In this document: positions 8,470 to 16,754 of the stretch, piece by piece
How the letters are laid out: every line of letters starts with the position of its first letter
Numbering within the stretch: position 1 is the stretch's first letter
Source: Pseudorhizobium tarimense
GTDB lineage: Bacteria > Pseudomonadota > Alphaproteobacteria > Rhizobiales > Rhizobiaceae
Direction: 5' to 3'
NCBI RefSeq assembly: GCF_022968135.1
Contig: NZ_JALJRA010000012.1
Location: 1 to 64,000 of the forward strand
DNA length: 64,000 nucleotides
Made by a program: the position numbers and the translations under genes
Notes under the pieces: generated by a model
The model's input: the letters and a program-made list of their open reading frames with translations, nothing else
Told to the model about the DNA's origin: nothing
Databases searched by the model: none

Positions 8470-9057
8470 ATGCCGAGACTTTTCACCGCCCTCGAAGTTC
8501 CGCGCAATGTCGCCATGAGCCTCTCCCTCTTGCGGGGTGGACTGCCGGGCGCGCGATGGATCGACGTCGAAAACTACCACATCACCCTGCGCTTCATCGG
8601 CGACGTCGACGGCCGCACCGCAGACGAGATCGTCGAGCGGCTGGATCGCATCGAGAGGCCGGAATTCCAGATCAGCCTCAATGGCATCGGCTCGTTCGGC
8701 TCAAAGAAGCCGCACTCGATCTGGGCGGGCGTTTCTCCGTCTCAGGAAATGTCGGCCTTGCAGGCGGAGATAGAGCGCATCTGCCAGCGCATCGGCCTTC
8801 CGGCGGATCCTCGCAAGTTCATGCCACATGTCTCGCTGGCACGGCTCAAGGCCTGTCGCCTGGACGACGTGGTTCGTTACCTTTCCGGCCGCGGCGATTT
8901 CCACACCCTTCCCTTCAAGGTTTCCCGCTTCGTCCTGATGTCCTCCAAGGAATCCGTCGGAGGAGGACCCTACCTCACGGAAGAGGGCTTCCCGTTGATG
9001 GAGGTTGGTGCCGGCACCAACAGATCCTCGGTCGAGCCGATGAAAAGCTACGTCTGA
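8470..9057 (+). CDS. thpR: RNA 2',3'-cyclic phosphodiesterase (2'-5' RNA ligase family)
   Basis: A 195-residue 2H-phosphoesterase. The two catalytic motifs are HITL at residues 37-40 and HVSL at 120-123, spaced as in ThpR/LigT. These cytosolic enzymes open 2',3'-cyclic phosphates on RNA and can ligate tRNA halves in vitro; the in vivo role is unclear. The start at 8470 is set by a GAGGAGG ribosome site. It is followed after 13 bases by the pterin dehydratase gene, so co-transcription is likely. Confidence 0.88.
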   Translation: MPRLFTALEVPRNVAMSLSLLRGGLPGARWIDVENYHITLRFIGDVDGRTADEIVERLDRIERPEFQISLNGIGSFGSKKPHSIWAGVSPSQEMSALQAEIERICQRIGLPADPRKFMPHVSLARLKACRLDDVVRYLSGRGDFHTLPFKVSRFVLMSSKESVGGGPYLTEEGFPLMEVGAGTNRSSVEPMKSYV

Positions 9058-9070
9058 GGGGGAGAGCGGC

Positions 9071-9376
9071 ATGACCTATGAACGGGTCGCTGCCGAAGAT
9101 ATCGACCAAGTTCTGGCAGAGCTTCCGGGCTGGGAGTTGCGCCAGGATGGCAAGGCAATCACGAAAACGTTCAAGTTCCGCAACTTCGTCCAGGCGTTCG
9201 GCTTTATGACCGAGTCCGCCCTTGCGGCAGAGCGGCTGAACCACCATCCCGAATGGTTCAACGTCTACAACCGCGTTGACGTCACGCTCACTACGCACGC
9301 CGTTTCCGCTCTCACCAGCCACGACCTCAAGCTTGCTAAAGCCATCGATCGCGCCGCTCGCAGCCGCAGCAATTGA
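9071..9376 (+). CDS. phhB: 4a-hydroxytetrahydrobiopterin dehydratase (PCD)
   Basis: A 101-residue pterin-4a-carbinolamine dehydratase. The LNHHPEW motif (H58, H59, P60) and H76 are the active-site histidines. It dehydrates the 4a-hydroxypterin formed by aromatic amino-acid hydroxylases; many bacteria keep it for pterin recycling or molybdopterin-related functions without a hydroxylase next door, and none is visible here. Full length for the family, with a GGGGGAGAG-type ribosome site upstream. Confidence 0.92.
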   Translation: MTYERVAAEDIDQVLAELPGWELRQDGKAITKTFKFRNFVQAFGFMTESALAAERLNHHPEWFNVYNRVDVTLTTHAVSALTSHDLKLAKAIDRAARSRSN

Positions 9377-9432
9377 AGTCTCGCCGCTTGCGCCCCAAAT
9401 TGGTGGACGGTTCTAGGGATGAGGAATGCTTG

Positions 9433-9828
9433 ATGGACGACGTGAAGATCGGCGAGATCCTGCTGCCGGGGGACGAGGAAACGCAGGACCGGCGCGAGAA
9501 GCAGGTCCGGGCGAAGTTCTGGCCGAAGCTGAAGCGGGTGGCCAGCTACATTCCCTTCAGCCGCGACCTCGTGGCCGCCTATTACTGTGCAATGGACCCG
9601 AAGACGCCAACGCGCGTCAGGGGCGTGCTGCTTGCTGCGCTTGCCTATTTCGTCCTGCCATTCGATCTGCTTCCGGACGTGTTCGCCTTCGTGGGCTTCA
9701 GCGATGACATTGCCGTGCTTGCGGCAGCGCTCAGGATAATCCAGGGGCATATTTCCGACCGTCATTACCAGGCGGCCGACACGGCGCTTGCCGCCGACGA
9801 AGACTTGGATGCAGCCAAGAAAACCTAG
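9433..9828 (+). CDS. DUF1232 (YkvA family) membrane protein
   Basis: A 131-residue protein of the YkvA/DUF1232 family. The central YFVLPFDLLPDVFAFVGFSDD stretch, with its DLLPD and DD landmarks, is the family signature and probably forms a short membrane hairpin. No biochemical role is established. The ATG at 9433 follows GAGGA by 7 bases; a TTG at 9373 is less likely. It is probably the last gene of a thpR-phhB-DUF1232 unit. Confidence 0.82.
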   Translation: MDDVKIGEILLPGDEETQDRREKQVRAKFWPKLKRVASYIPFSRDLVAAYYCAMDPKTPTRVRGVLLAALAYFVLPFDLLPDVFAFVGFSDDIAVLAAALRIIQGHISDRHYQAADTALAADEDLDAAKKT

Positions 9829-9849
9829 TTGTTCAACCGGTTGAGGTTT
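9821..9849 (+). other. Inverted repeat around a perfect 12-bp palindrome after the DUF1232 gene
   Basis: The 12-base palindrome TCAACCGGTTGA (9833-9844) lies within a wider AAACCT/AGGTTT repeat (9821-9826, 9844-9849) straddling the stop codon. It could be a weak terminator or a protein site. The rest of the 263-base gap to 10091 shows nothing else I can support. Confidence 0.35.
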
Positions 9850-10091
9850 CTGTGCGGGCGTGGCTACCGGCGTCGCGGACAAACTGTTGCCCTAATCGCC
9901 ATGTCAGTGAAACCCGACGAGCAGTTCCTCGGCCGCAGTCAGTGGATCCGGGGCATCCTGAGACCTATCGACCTCAAAATGCCTCGCCGTTGACGGTTTG
10001 GTAACCGCAATTAAGTCAAATTAAACCGAATCGTGATGATGCCTGACCAGGCTTGCCTTTTTGGCGTAGAGTAGAGAAGCGGCAGGAGACC

Positions 10092-10595
10092 ATGTCTGTA
10101 AAAACCGTAGCAACCGCATTGGCATTCGTGCTGGCAGCCGCCAGCGCCGCATCCGCCCAGTCGCCGACGCGCATCCAGCAGTTCAAGGCCTGGGGCGCCT
10201 ATTCCTACCAGTCCCCCAATGGCACTGTCTGCTATGTGCTGTCCGTGCCGACGGCCAAGGAGCCGGCGAACGTCGACCATGGCGATATCTTCTTCATCGT
10301 GTCGCAGCGCCCGGGACAGAACATCTCCTACGAACCGCAGGCAATGATGGGCTACCCGCTGCAGTCGAACTCCAAGGTCAACGTCACAATCGACGGCAAG
10401 ACCTTCGTGATGTTCACCAAGGACAAGGCCGCCTGGGTTGAGAATGCTGCAGAAGAGCCGGCACTGGTCGCTGCCATGAAGGGCGGCTCGGAAATGACCG
10501 TCAAAGCGACCTCCGGTCGCGGTACGAGCACCTCCTACGCCTATTCGCTGTCCGGCATCTCGGCTGCGCTGAAGCAGATCGAGTCCTGCAAGTAG
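10092..10595 (+). CDS. Invasion-associated locus B (IalB) family secreted protein
   Basis: A 167-residue protein with a signal peptide (about residues 1-23, ending ASAQS). It has a single domain matching the IalB family (PF06776), named after a Bartonella invasion protein but widespread in Rhizobiales as periplasmic or envelope proteins of unknown mechanism. A conserved cysteine pair is visible (GTVCYVL and the C-terminal ESCK), probably a disulfide. The ATG at 10092 has AGGAG upstream. A strong hairpin terminator follows, so it is likely monocistronic. Confidence 0.85.
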   Translation: MSVKTVATALAFVLAAASAASAQSPTRIQQFKAWGAYSYQSPNGTVCYVLSVPTAKEPANVDHGDIFFIVSQRPGQNISYEPQAMMGYPLQSNSKVNVTIDGKTFVMFTKDKAAWVENAAEEPALVAAMKGGSEMTVKATSGRGTSTSYAYSLSGISAALKQIESCK

Positions 10596-10615
10596 GCACG
10601 CCTCAGCCGAATTTC

Positions 10616-10643
10616 GAAAGGCCGGTCTTGCGACCGGCCTTTC
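10616..10643 (+). terminator. Hairpin terminator after the IalB-family gene
   Basis: A perfect 12-bp stem (10616-10627 with 10632-10643, GAAAGGCCGGTC / GACCGGCCTTTC) with a TTGC loop lies 20 bases after the stop. The T tract is short but the stem is strong. Confidence 0.75.
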
Positions 10644-10800
10644 CTGCGTCTTGACGAGTAGTGACGCAGCGCCGATTTGATGCTATGTGCGGCGCCAAAG
10701 ATCGGCCGGCCTTGAGCGCCGGCATGACAAACTTCAAGCAAAACATGCCCCGACCAGCCCTCCGCCGCGGCGGGCGCATGCGTTCGAACAGGACAAGGTG

Positions 10801-12039
10801 ATGCCCGTTTCTGAAGCCGTTCTCGATCCTGCGGTCAAGGCGCCGCTCGTCGCGCGACCCGAACCTCTCGGCGTCAAGCCGTCGCTGATCGGGCTGACGC
10901 GCGAGCAGATGGCCGAGGCGCTGAAGGAAAAAGGCGTGCCGGAAAAGCAGGTCCGCATGCGGGTCAGCCAGCTGTGGCACTGGCTCTACATCCGCGGCGT
11001 CTCCGACTTCGACGCGATGACGAATGTCGCCAAGGACATGCGGCAGATGCTCAAGGAGCATTTCACCATTGCCCGTCCCGAGGTGGTGGAGGAGCAGATC
11101 TCCAGTGACGGCACCCGCAAGTGGCTGCTGCGCTTTCCGCCGCGTGGCGCCGGTCGGCCGGTCGAGGTGGAGACGGTTTACATTCCCGAAGAAGGCCGCG
11201 GCACCCTTTGTATTTCCAGCCAGGTCGGCTGTTCGCTCACCTGTTCCTTCTGCCACACAGGGACCCAGCGTCTTGTGCGCAATCTGACAGCGGAGGAGAT
11301 TCTGGCGCAGCTGCTTTTGGCGCGCGACAGGCTCGGCGACTTCCCAGACCGGGACGTGCCGCAGGGGGCGATGATCCCCTCGAGCGACCGCAAGGTCACC
11401 AACATCGTGATGATGGGGATGGGCGAGCCGCTCTATAATTTCGAAGCGGTGAAGACGGCGCTGTTGATCGCGACGGACGGGGATGGGCTTTCGCTCTCGA
11501 AGCGCCGCGTGACCCTCTCTACCTCCGGCGTCGTGCCGGAAATCTACCGCACCGGCGAGGAGATCGGCGTGATGCTGGCGATCTCGCTGCATGCGGTGCG
11601 CGACGAGCTGCGCGACATGCTGGTGCCGATCAACAAGAAGTACCCGCTGAAGGAGCTGATCGAGGCCTGCCGTGCCTATCCAGGCCTTTCGAATGCGCGC
11701 CGTATCACCTTCGAATACGTGATGCTGAAGGACGTCAACGACAGCCTAGAGGACGCCAAGGAGCTAGTGAAGGTCCTGAAGGGCGTGCCGGCAAAGATCA
11801 ACCTGATCCCGTTCAACCCGTGGCCCGGCACCAACTACCAGTGCTCCGACTGGGCGACGATCGAGAAGTTCGCCGACTTCATCAACCAGTCAGGCTACGC
11901 CTCGCCGATCCGTACGCCGCGCGGCCGCGACATTCTGGCGGCCTGCGGACAGCTGAAGTCGGAGTCGGAACGGATGCGCAAGACCGAGCGGCTCGCCTTC
12001 GAGGCGATGATGATCGCGGGCCACGGCGAGGACGACTGA
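10801..12039 (+). CDS. rlmN: Dual-specificity 23S rRNA/tRNA adenine-C2 methyltransferase
   Basis: A 412-residue radical-SAM enzyme that methylates C2 of A2503 in 23S rRNA and A37 of some tRNAs in the cytosol. The cluster-binding motif is C144-x3-C148-x2-C151 (CSLTCSFC). The methyl-carrying residue corresponds to C137 in TLCISS and the second catalytic cysteine lies in ILAACGQL near the C-terminus. MGMGEPL and the LIPFNPWPG block are also typical. The ATG at 10801 is favoured; a longer open frame starts at 10687 without family support, and a GTG at 10798 is possible. Confidence 0.95.
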   Translation: MPVSEAVLDPAVKAPLVARPEPLGVKPSLIGLTREQMAEALKEKGVPEKQVRMRVSQLWHWLYIRGVSDFDAMTNVAKDMRQMLKEHFTIARPEVVEEQISSDGTRKWLLRFPPRGAGRPVEVETVYIPEEGRGTLCISSQVGCSLTCSFCHTGTQRLVRNLTAEEILAQLLLARDRLGDFPDRDVPQGAMIPSSDRKVTNIVMMGMGEPLYNFEAVKTALLIATDGDGLSLSKRRVTLSTSGVVPEIYRTGEEIGVMLAISLHAVRDELRDMLVPINKKYPLKELIEACRAYPGLSNARRITFEYVMLKDVNDSLEDAKELVKVLKGVPAKINLIPFNPWPGTNYQCSDWATIEKFADFINQSGYASPIRTPRGRDILAACGQLKSESERMRKTERLAFEAMMIAGHGEDD

Positions 12040-12123
12040 TCGGCGGCGGATACAGAGATTCTGTTGATCTCTTTCGTCCGGGTCCATAAGAAGCGCGTGA
12101 GACACCATCATCTGGAGGAGATC

Positions 12124-13077
12124 ATGCGCGCTTTCATTCTCGCTCTTGCGGCGGCGACCATCATGCTGCAGCCGGCAAAGGCCCAGGAGGCAACGGTTGC
12201 GGTGACGGCGATCGTCGAGCATCCTGCGCTCGACGCCGTCCGTGACGGCATCAAGGAAAAGCTTGCCGAAGCCGGATACAAGGAAGGAGAAAACCTAACC
12301 TTCCTGTACGAATCCGCTCAAGGCAATCCCGGCACGGCGGCGCAGATCGCGCGCCAGTTCGTCGGCGAGGAGCCGACAGTGATCGTGCCCATCTCCACGC
12401 CCTCTGCGCAGGCGGTCGTTTCTGCGACGCGCGACATTCCTGTGGTCTTCACGGCCGTCTCCGATCCCGTTGGCGGGCAGCTGGTCAAGGACATGAAGGC
12501 GCCGGGCGGAAACGTCACGGGCATTTCCGACATGTCGCCGGTTGCCGACCATGTGGCGCTGATCAAGGAGATCACGCCGGAGGCAAAGTCCATCGGCTTC
12601 ATCTACAACACGGCGGAAGCCAATTCGGTGTCGACGCTCGCCGCTCTCAAGGAAGAAGCCGCGAAAGCGGGCCTGGAGGTCATCGAGTCGGTTGCGACGA
12701 AGTCCGCCGAGGTCCAGGGTGCCGCCCGCGCGCTCGTCGGACGCGCCGATGTCATCTACATCCCCACCGACAACACCATCGTGTCTGCCTTCGAGGCGGC
12801 TGTGGGCGTGGCAGAGGAAGCCAAGCTGCCGCTTTACGCCGGGGACACGGATTCGGTTGCGCGCGGCGCGGTGGCCGCACTCGGCTTCAACTATTTCGAC
12901 GTCGGCAACCAGACGGGCGAGGTCGTGGTGCGGGTGCTGAAGGGTGAGGCACCGGGCGACATCCCCGTTTCCGTCGCCACCGGCACCGACCTCTTGATCA
13001 ACAAGTCGGCAGCCGAGAAGATGGGCGTGACTTTCCCGGAATCGGTGCTGTCGCGGGCGACCCGCGTCGTCGAGTAA
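12124..13077 (+). CDS. ABC transporter substrate-binding protein (PF04392, COG2984 type)
   Basis: A 317-residue periplasmic binding protein with a signal peptide (residues 1-19, ending AKA). It belongs to the ABC_sub_bind family, which uses the two-domain fold of type I binding proteins. Relatives include a tryptophan-binding TrpX and several lipoproteins without known ligand. An AGGAG ribosome site precedes the ATG at 12124. It is the first gene of a unit with a permease, an ATPase and tenA; that context suggests a thiamine-related pyrimidine as ligand, but this is inference. Confidence 0.85.
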   Translation: MRAFILALAAATIMLQPAKAQEATVAVTAIVEHPALDAVRDGIKEKLAEAGYKEGENLTFLYESAQGNPGTAAQIARQFVGEEPTVIVPISTPSAQAVVSATRDIPVVFTAVSDPVGGQLVKDMKAPGGNVTGISDMSPVADHVALIKEITPEAKSIGFIYNTAEANSVSTLAALKEEAAKAGLEVIESVATKSAEVQGAARALVGRADVIYIPTDNTIVSAFEAAVGVAEEAKLPLYAGDTDSVARGAVAALGFNYFDVGNQTGEVVVRVLKGEAPGDIPVSVATGTDLLINKSAAEKMGVTFPESVLSRATRVVE

Positions 13078-13166
13078 CAGAACCTAAGCAGCTGGATGCC
13101 TGACGTAGCGGGCGCCGAGCTATGAAGGCCAGCCGCCCTTTGCGGCGGTCAGAGGGGAGAGCAAAG

Positions 13167-14051
13167 GTGCTCAGTCAAATCGCCTTCTGGGGCGCGGTCG
13201 AGCTCGGTCTCGTTTTTGCGTTCGTCGCCGTCGGCGTCTTTCTCGCCTTCCGCGTGCTCGACTTCCCCGACCTGACGGTGGACGGCTCGTTCCCGCTCGG
13301 CGCAGCGGTCACGGCCGTCCTGATTACCAGTGGCGTCAATGCCTGGCTGGCAGCGGCGGTCGCCATGCTGGCGGGCGGCGGGGCGGGCCTCGTGACCGCC
13401 TTTCTCAATGTGCGGTTCCGGATACTCAACCTGCTCGCGTCCATCCTGACGATGATCGCGCTGTTTTCGGTGAACCTCAGGGTGATGGGCAAGCCGAACG
13501 TCGCGCTGATAAACGCCGACACGATGCTGAGCCCCTTTTTCGGCTTGGGCCTGCGGGAAGTCTATGTCCGCCCGCTCTTCGTCGGCGTGCTCGTGATCCT
13601 CGCGGTCGTCTTCGTCTGGCGGTTCCTGGAGAGCGATGCGGGCCTCGCCATGCGCGCCACGGGCGCCAATCCGCGCATGGCGCGGGCGCAGGGGGTCGAC
13701 ACGCGCTGGCAGATCTATCTGGGACTGGCGCTGTCGAACGCGCTGGTGGCGCTTGGCGGCGCGCTGTTCGCGCAGACGAACGGTTTTGCCGACGTGACTT
13801 CGGGCGTCGGCACGATTGTGGTCGGCCTTGCGGCCGTTATCATTGGCGAGACGCTGTTCGGCGCGCGCGGCATCCTGCTGGCGCTGATCGGCTGCGTCGT
13901 CGGCTCCATTCTTTATCGCGTTGCGATCCAGGTCGCTTTGTCGACGGACGTGTTGGGACTGAAGGCTTCGGACCTCAACCTCGTGACGGCGGTCCTGGTT
14001 GCGGTGGCGCTCGTCCTGCCGCGCCTGCGCCGTGGAGGAGCGACGTCTTGA
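13167..14051 (+). CDS. ABC transporter permease (COG4120 type)
   Basis: A 294-residue inner-membrane permease of the branched-chain-amino-acid-permease superfamily (BPD_transp_2), with about eight or nine hydrophobic segments and the MRATGANPRMARAQGV cytoplasmic coupling region. It pairs with COG2984-type binding proteins. I chose the GTG at 13167 because GAGGGGAGA precedes it; an ATG at 13122 is possible but lacks a clear ribosome site. The stop overlaps the start of the ATPase gene by four bases (TTGA). Confidence 0.83.
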   Translation: MLSQIAFWGAVELGLVFAFVAVGVFLAFRVLDFPDLTVDGSFPLGAAVTAVLITSGVNAWLAAAVAMLAGGGAGLVTAFLNVRFRILNLLASILTMIALFSVNLRVMGKPNVALINADTMLSPFFGLGLREVYVRPLFVGVLVILAVVFVWRFLESDAGLAMRATGANPRMARAQGVDTRWQIYLGLALSNALVALGGALFAQTNGFADVTSGVGTIVVGLAAVIIGETLFGARGILLALIGCVVGSILYRVAIQVALSTDVLGLKASDLNLVTAVLVAVALVLPRLRRGGATS

Positions 14052-14842
14052 TCAATCTGAAGAACATCCACGTCACCTTTGGCAGAGGAACGCCGCTTCA
14101 GAAGGAGGCGCTCAAGGGCGTCGAACTCACGATCGAAGAGGGCTCCTTCGTTACCGTGATCGGCTCCAATGGAGCCGGCAAATCGACACTCCTTGGCGTT
14201 CTGGCAGGCGACGTGTTGCCGACGGAAGGGCAGGTGACGATCGGGACGGCTGACGTGACCCGCAAGCCGACGGCGGCGCGAGCGGGCCTCGTGGCGCGCG
14301 TCTTCCAGGATCCGCTGACCGGAAGCTGTGGAGCACTATCGATCGAAGAGAACCTGGCGCTGGCGGCGAGGCGCGGCGAAAGGCGCGGGCTTGCAGCCGC
14401 ACTCGGGCTGCAGCGGCGCGCGCTGTTTCGCGACCGCATTGCAGAACTCAACCTTGGCCTCGAGAACCGGATGAAGGACCGCATGGACCTGCTCTCCGGT
14501 GGACAGCGGCAGGCGGTTTCGCTGGTGATGGCGACGCTGGCGGGGTCGGAGGTGCTGCTGCTCGACGAGCACACGGCGGCACTCGATCCCGGCATGGCGG
14601 AATTCATCATGAAGCTCACTCAGCGCGTCGTTTCCGAGCGGAAGCTGACGACGCTGATGGTGACCCACTCCATGCGCCAGGCGCTCGATTTCGGCCATCG
14701 CACGATCATGCTGCATGGCGGCGAGATCGTGCTCGATGTGAGCGGCGACAACCGCAAGGATCTTCAGGTCGAGGATCTCATCGCGATGTTCCGGAAGATG
14801 CGCGGCGAGACGCTGGACGATGACGCGCTTCTGATCGGCTGA
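14048..14842 (+). CDS. ABC transporter ATP-binding protein (COG1101 type)
   Basis: A 264-residue ATPase of the importer. Walker A is at residues 39-47 (GSNGAGKST), the signature LSGGQRQ at 149-155, and Walker B ends in D173-E174. The residue after the catalytic glutamate is histidine (DEHTAALDP) rather than the usual proline. The start is a TTG that overlaps the permease stop, with GGAGGAG just upstream. It is followed 37 bases later by tenA. Confidence 0.87.
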   Translation: MINLKNIHVTFGRGTPLQKEALKGVELTIEEGSFVTVIGSNGAGKSTLLGVLAGDVLPTEGQVTIGTADVTRKPTAARAGLVARVFQDPLTGSCGALSIEENLALAARRGERRGLAAALGLQRRALFRDRIAELNLGLENRMKDRMDLLSGGQRQAVSLVMATLAGSEVLLLDEHTAALDPGMAEFIMKLTQRVVSERKLTTLMVTHSMRQALDFGHRTIMLHGGEIVLDVSGDNRKDLQVEDLIAMFRKMRGETLDDDALLIG

Positions 14843-14879
14843 GTGCCTGAGGCATCGCGTGCCTTTTTCTGGAGAAGAC

Positions 14880-15542
14880 ATGACGACACCGTTCGAGCTT
14901 TTGAAGCATCGCAGTGCCGGGGACTGGCAGCGTTACTGCGAGCACAGCTTCGTGCGTGAGCTTGCGGAAGGGACTCTGCCGCAAACGGCGTTCCGGCACT
15001 ACCTCAAGCAGGACTATCTGTTCCTCATCCAGTTTGCCCGCGCCTGGGGGCTCGCCGTCTACAAGAGCCGCGACCTTTGCGAAATCCGCCAGGGGCTGGA
15101 GGCGCTGAAGGCGATCGTCGACGTCGAGATGGGGCTGCATGTGCGCTATTGCGCCGACTGGGGCATCAGCGAGACCGAGCTGGCGGGGCTGGAGGAATCG
15201 CGGGCGACGCTCGCCTATACGCGCTACGTCCTCGACGCCGGCATGAGCGGCGATCTTCTCGACTTGCATGTGGCTTTGGCGCCCTGCATCATCGGCTATG
15301 GCGAGATCGCCAGCTGGATCGAGCGTCAGCCGTTCACGAATACGACAGGCAACCCCTACCAGGACTGGATCGAGATGTATGCCGGTGACGAGTACCAAGA
15401 GCTCGTGAGATCGGAACTGGAGTGGCTCAACCGGCGGCTCTCGCAGGTAGACCAAACCCGATTCGACCGTCTCTCTGTTGTATTCCGCGATGCGACGCGG
15501 CTCGAGGCTGACTTCTGGCAGATGGGGCTGGACCTCGCCTGA
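14880..15542 (+). CDS. tenA: Aminopyrimidine aminohydrolase / TenA family
   Basis: A 220-residue TenA enzyme. Family members hydrolyse aminomethyl-pyrimidine to hydroxymethyl-pyrimidine for thiamine salvage, and some cleave thiamine. The catalytic cysteine is C136 in ALAPCIIGYGE and the partner glutamate is E209 in LEADFWQMG, both in the TenA_C type arrangement, so activity is expected. The start at 14880 has CTGGAG upstream. Placement directly after a complete ABC importer suggests the pair takes up and processes a degraded thiamine pyrimidine. No TPP riboswitch is seen upstream. Confidence 0.9.
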   Translation: MTTPFELLKHRSAGDWQRYCEHSFVRELAEGTLPQTAFRHYLKQDYLFLIQFARAWGLAVYKSRDLCEIRQGLEALKAIVDVEMGLHVRYCADWGISETELAGLEESRATLAYTRYVLDAGMSGDLLDLHVALAPCIIGYGEIASWIERQPFTNTTGNPYQDWIEMYAGDEYQELVRSELEWLNRRLSQVDQTRFDRLSVVFRDATRLEADFWQMGLDLA

Positions 15543-15545
15543 GGG

Positions 15546-16187
15546 TCAGCGTGCCTGGGTCATGAAGATCTTGAAGGCGAAGACGGAGAAGACGCCGGCA
15601 AAGGCGTAGTCTATGCCGCGCAGAACCTTCGGGTTCGCCTGCAGCCAGGCCGCCAGCTTGTCCGCTAGCAGGATGACGACGACGTTGACCGGCGAGCCGA
15701 CGAGGATGAAGAAGACGCCAAGAAAAATCAGCTTCTGCGTGACGTCGGGATCGCTTGCGGTGACGAACTGCGGCAGGAAGGTCATGAAGAAGATGATGAC
15801 CTTGGGATTGAGCAGGTTCACCCCCAGCCCGGTGGAGATGTTGGCGAGTGCCGATGCCTTTTGTCCGTCCACCCGCTCCACCGACAGATTGGATCCGGAT
15901 CGCACCGCCTGGATGGCCAGCCAGAGGAGATAGCCGGCGCCGCCTGTCTTCAGGATGAAGAAGGCGGTTGGCGAGGCCGTGATCAGCGCCGAGATGCCGA
16001 AGGCAACCAGAAGAGTATGGATTAGGATGCCCGTCGAGGTTCCGACCACGACGAAAAGCGCTGGCCCGCGGCCCTGCGCCAGCGCGCGGCTGATCGACAG
16101 GGTCATGTCGGGACCGGGCGTGACCGCCAACAGCAGGCTGGCCGCCGTGAAGGCGAGTAGCGTCGGGAGGCTCGGCAGGAAGTCCAT
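15546..16187 (-). CDS. LysE/RhtB family exporter
   Basis: A 213-residue inner-membrane protein of the LysE/RhtB amino-acid exporter family. It has six hydrophobic segments and the signature AVTPGPDM near residues 21-28, plus the LLNPKVIIFF segment in the middle. The exported substrate (homoserine lactones, threonine, leucine or other) is not set by sequence. It is convergent with tenA, the two stops being only three bases apart, and no terminator is visible between them. Confidence 0.88.
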   Translation of the reverse strand: MDFLPSLPTLLAFTAASLLLAVTPGPDMTLSISRALAQGRGPALFVVVGTSTGILIHTLLVAFGISALITASPTAFFILKTGGAGYLLWLAIQAVRSGSNLSVERVDGQKASALANISTGLGVNLLNPKVIIFFMTFLPQFVTASDPDVTQKLIFLGVFFILVGSPVNVVVILLADKLAAWLQANPKVLRGIDYAFAGVFSVFAFKIFMTQAR

Positions 16188-16223
16188 GGGGCGCTCGGAA
16201 AAACGGTCTGTTGAAGCCCTTCC

Positions 16224-16571
16224 TTATCCCGCTTTCCCGCCGCTGCCAATCGGCGCTGCCGCTAGCTTCGTTTCGCGATGAAATCCTTCGAGGCTTGCGC
16301 GTGGTCGGGATGCCACCACCCGCTCCAGGGACACCAGCTCGCCCGGCTGCCAGACGTCGGTGCCGATCGGGGTGACGTCCGCCTCGCCCCCTTCGGCAAT
16401 GGCTGCGACCTCGCGGCAGGCGTTCACCAACGCATCGCCTTCCAGGTCGGCCAGCACCACGCACATGCCCAGTTCGGCGAAACGCTTCGCGGCGGCGAGG
16501 CCGATACCGGAGGCGGCGCCGGTGACGACGGCAACATTGCCCTCCTTGAAGGCGGGATGAATGTCGGCCAT
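16224..16571 (-). pseudogene. Truncated short-chain dehydrogenase remnant fused to a foreign tail
   Basis: The first about 73 codons from the ATG at 16571 encode a clean SDR N-terminus: the Rossmann glycine motif TGAASGIG, then VVLADLEGDAL and a GTDV strand. Homology then stops, although an SDR is normally about 250 residues. The rest of this frame is low-complexity read-through. In the next frame the stretch ending at 16262 reads WWHPDHAQASKDFIAKRS and stop, which resembles the C-terminal tail of a crotonase-type protein. The simplest reading is a deletion that joined the 5' part of an SDR gene to the 3' end of a downstream gene. Confidence 0.6.
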
Positions 16572-16754
16572 GGGCGCTCTGCTTTGCTCGTCTTCGCCAG
16601 CCGGCGAATCTGGTGCAGCATCAGAACCCGTCAACATGACAAGCGTGCCACATCGGGCGTCACATCTTGCACGACAGGGCAAACTGGCTAAAAGTGCCGC
16701 CCATCCCAAGCCCTCTTGGCGCAAGCGCCAGAATCCCGAACGGACCAAAGACAT

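Noticed and set aside
9901..9993. A 30-residue frame after the DUF1232 gene
   Set aside because: No ribosome site and no recognisable features. Possible but unsupported.
10011..10024. TTAA-N6-TTAA upstream of the IalB-family gene, resembling a CtrA site
   Set aside because: The spacer is six bases, not seven. A shifted spacer usually abolishes CtrA binding.
13078..13120. Sequence after the binding-protein gene with partial likeness to the 3' side of a TPP riboswitch (GAACCT then CTGGATGCC and GTAGCGGG)
   Set aside because: The 5' half of the aptamer would have to lie inside the preceding gene and is not recognisable, and the conserved order is broken. Attractive because of the nearby tenA, but not supported.
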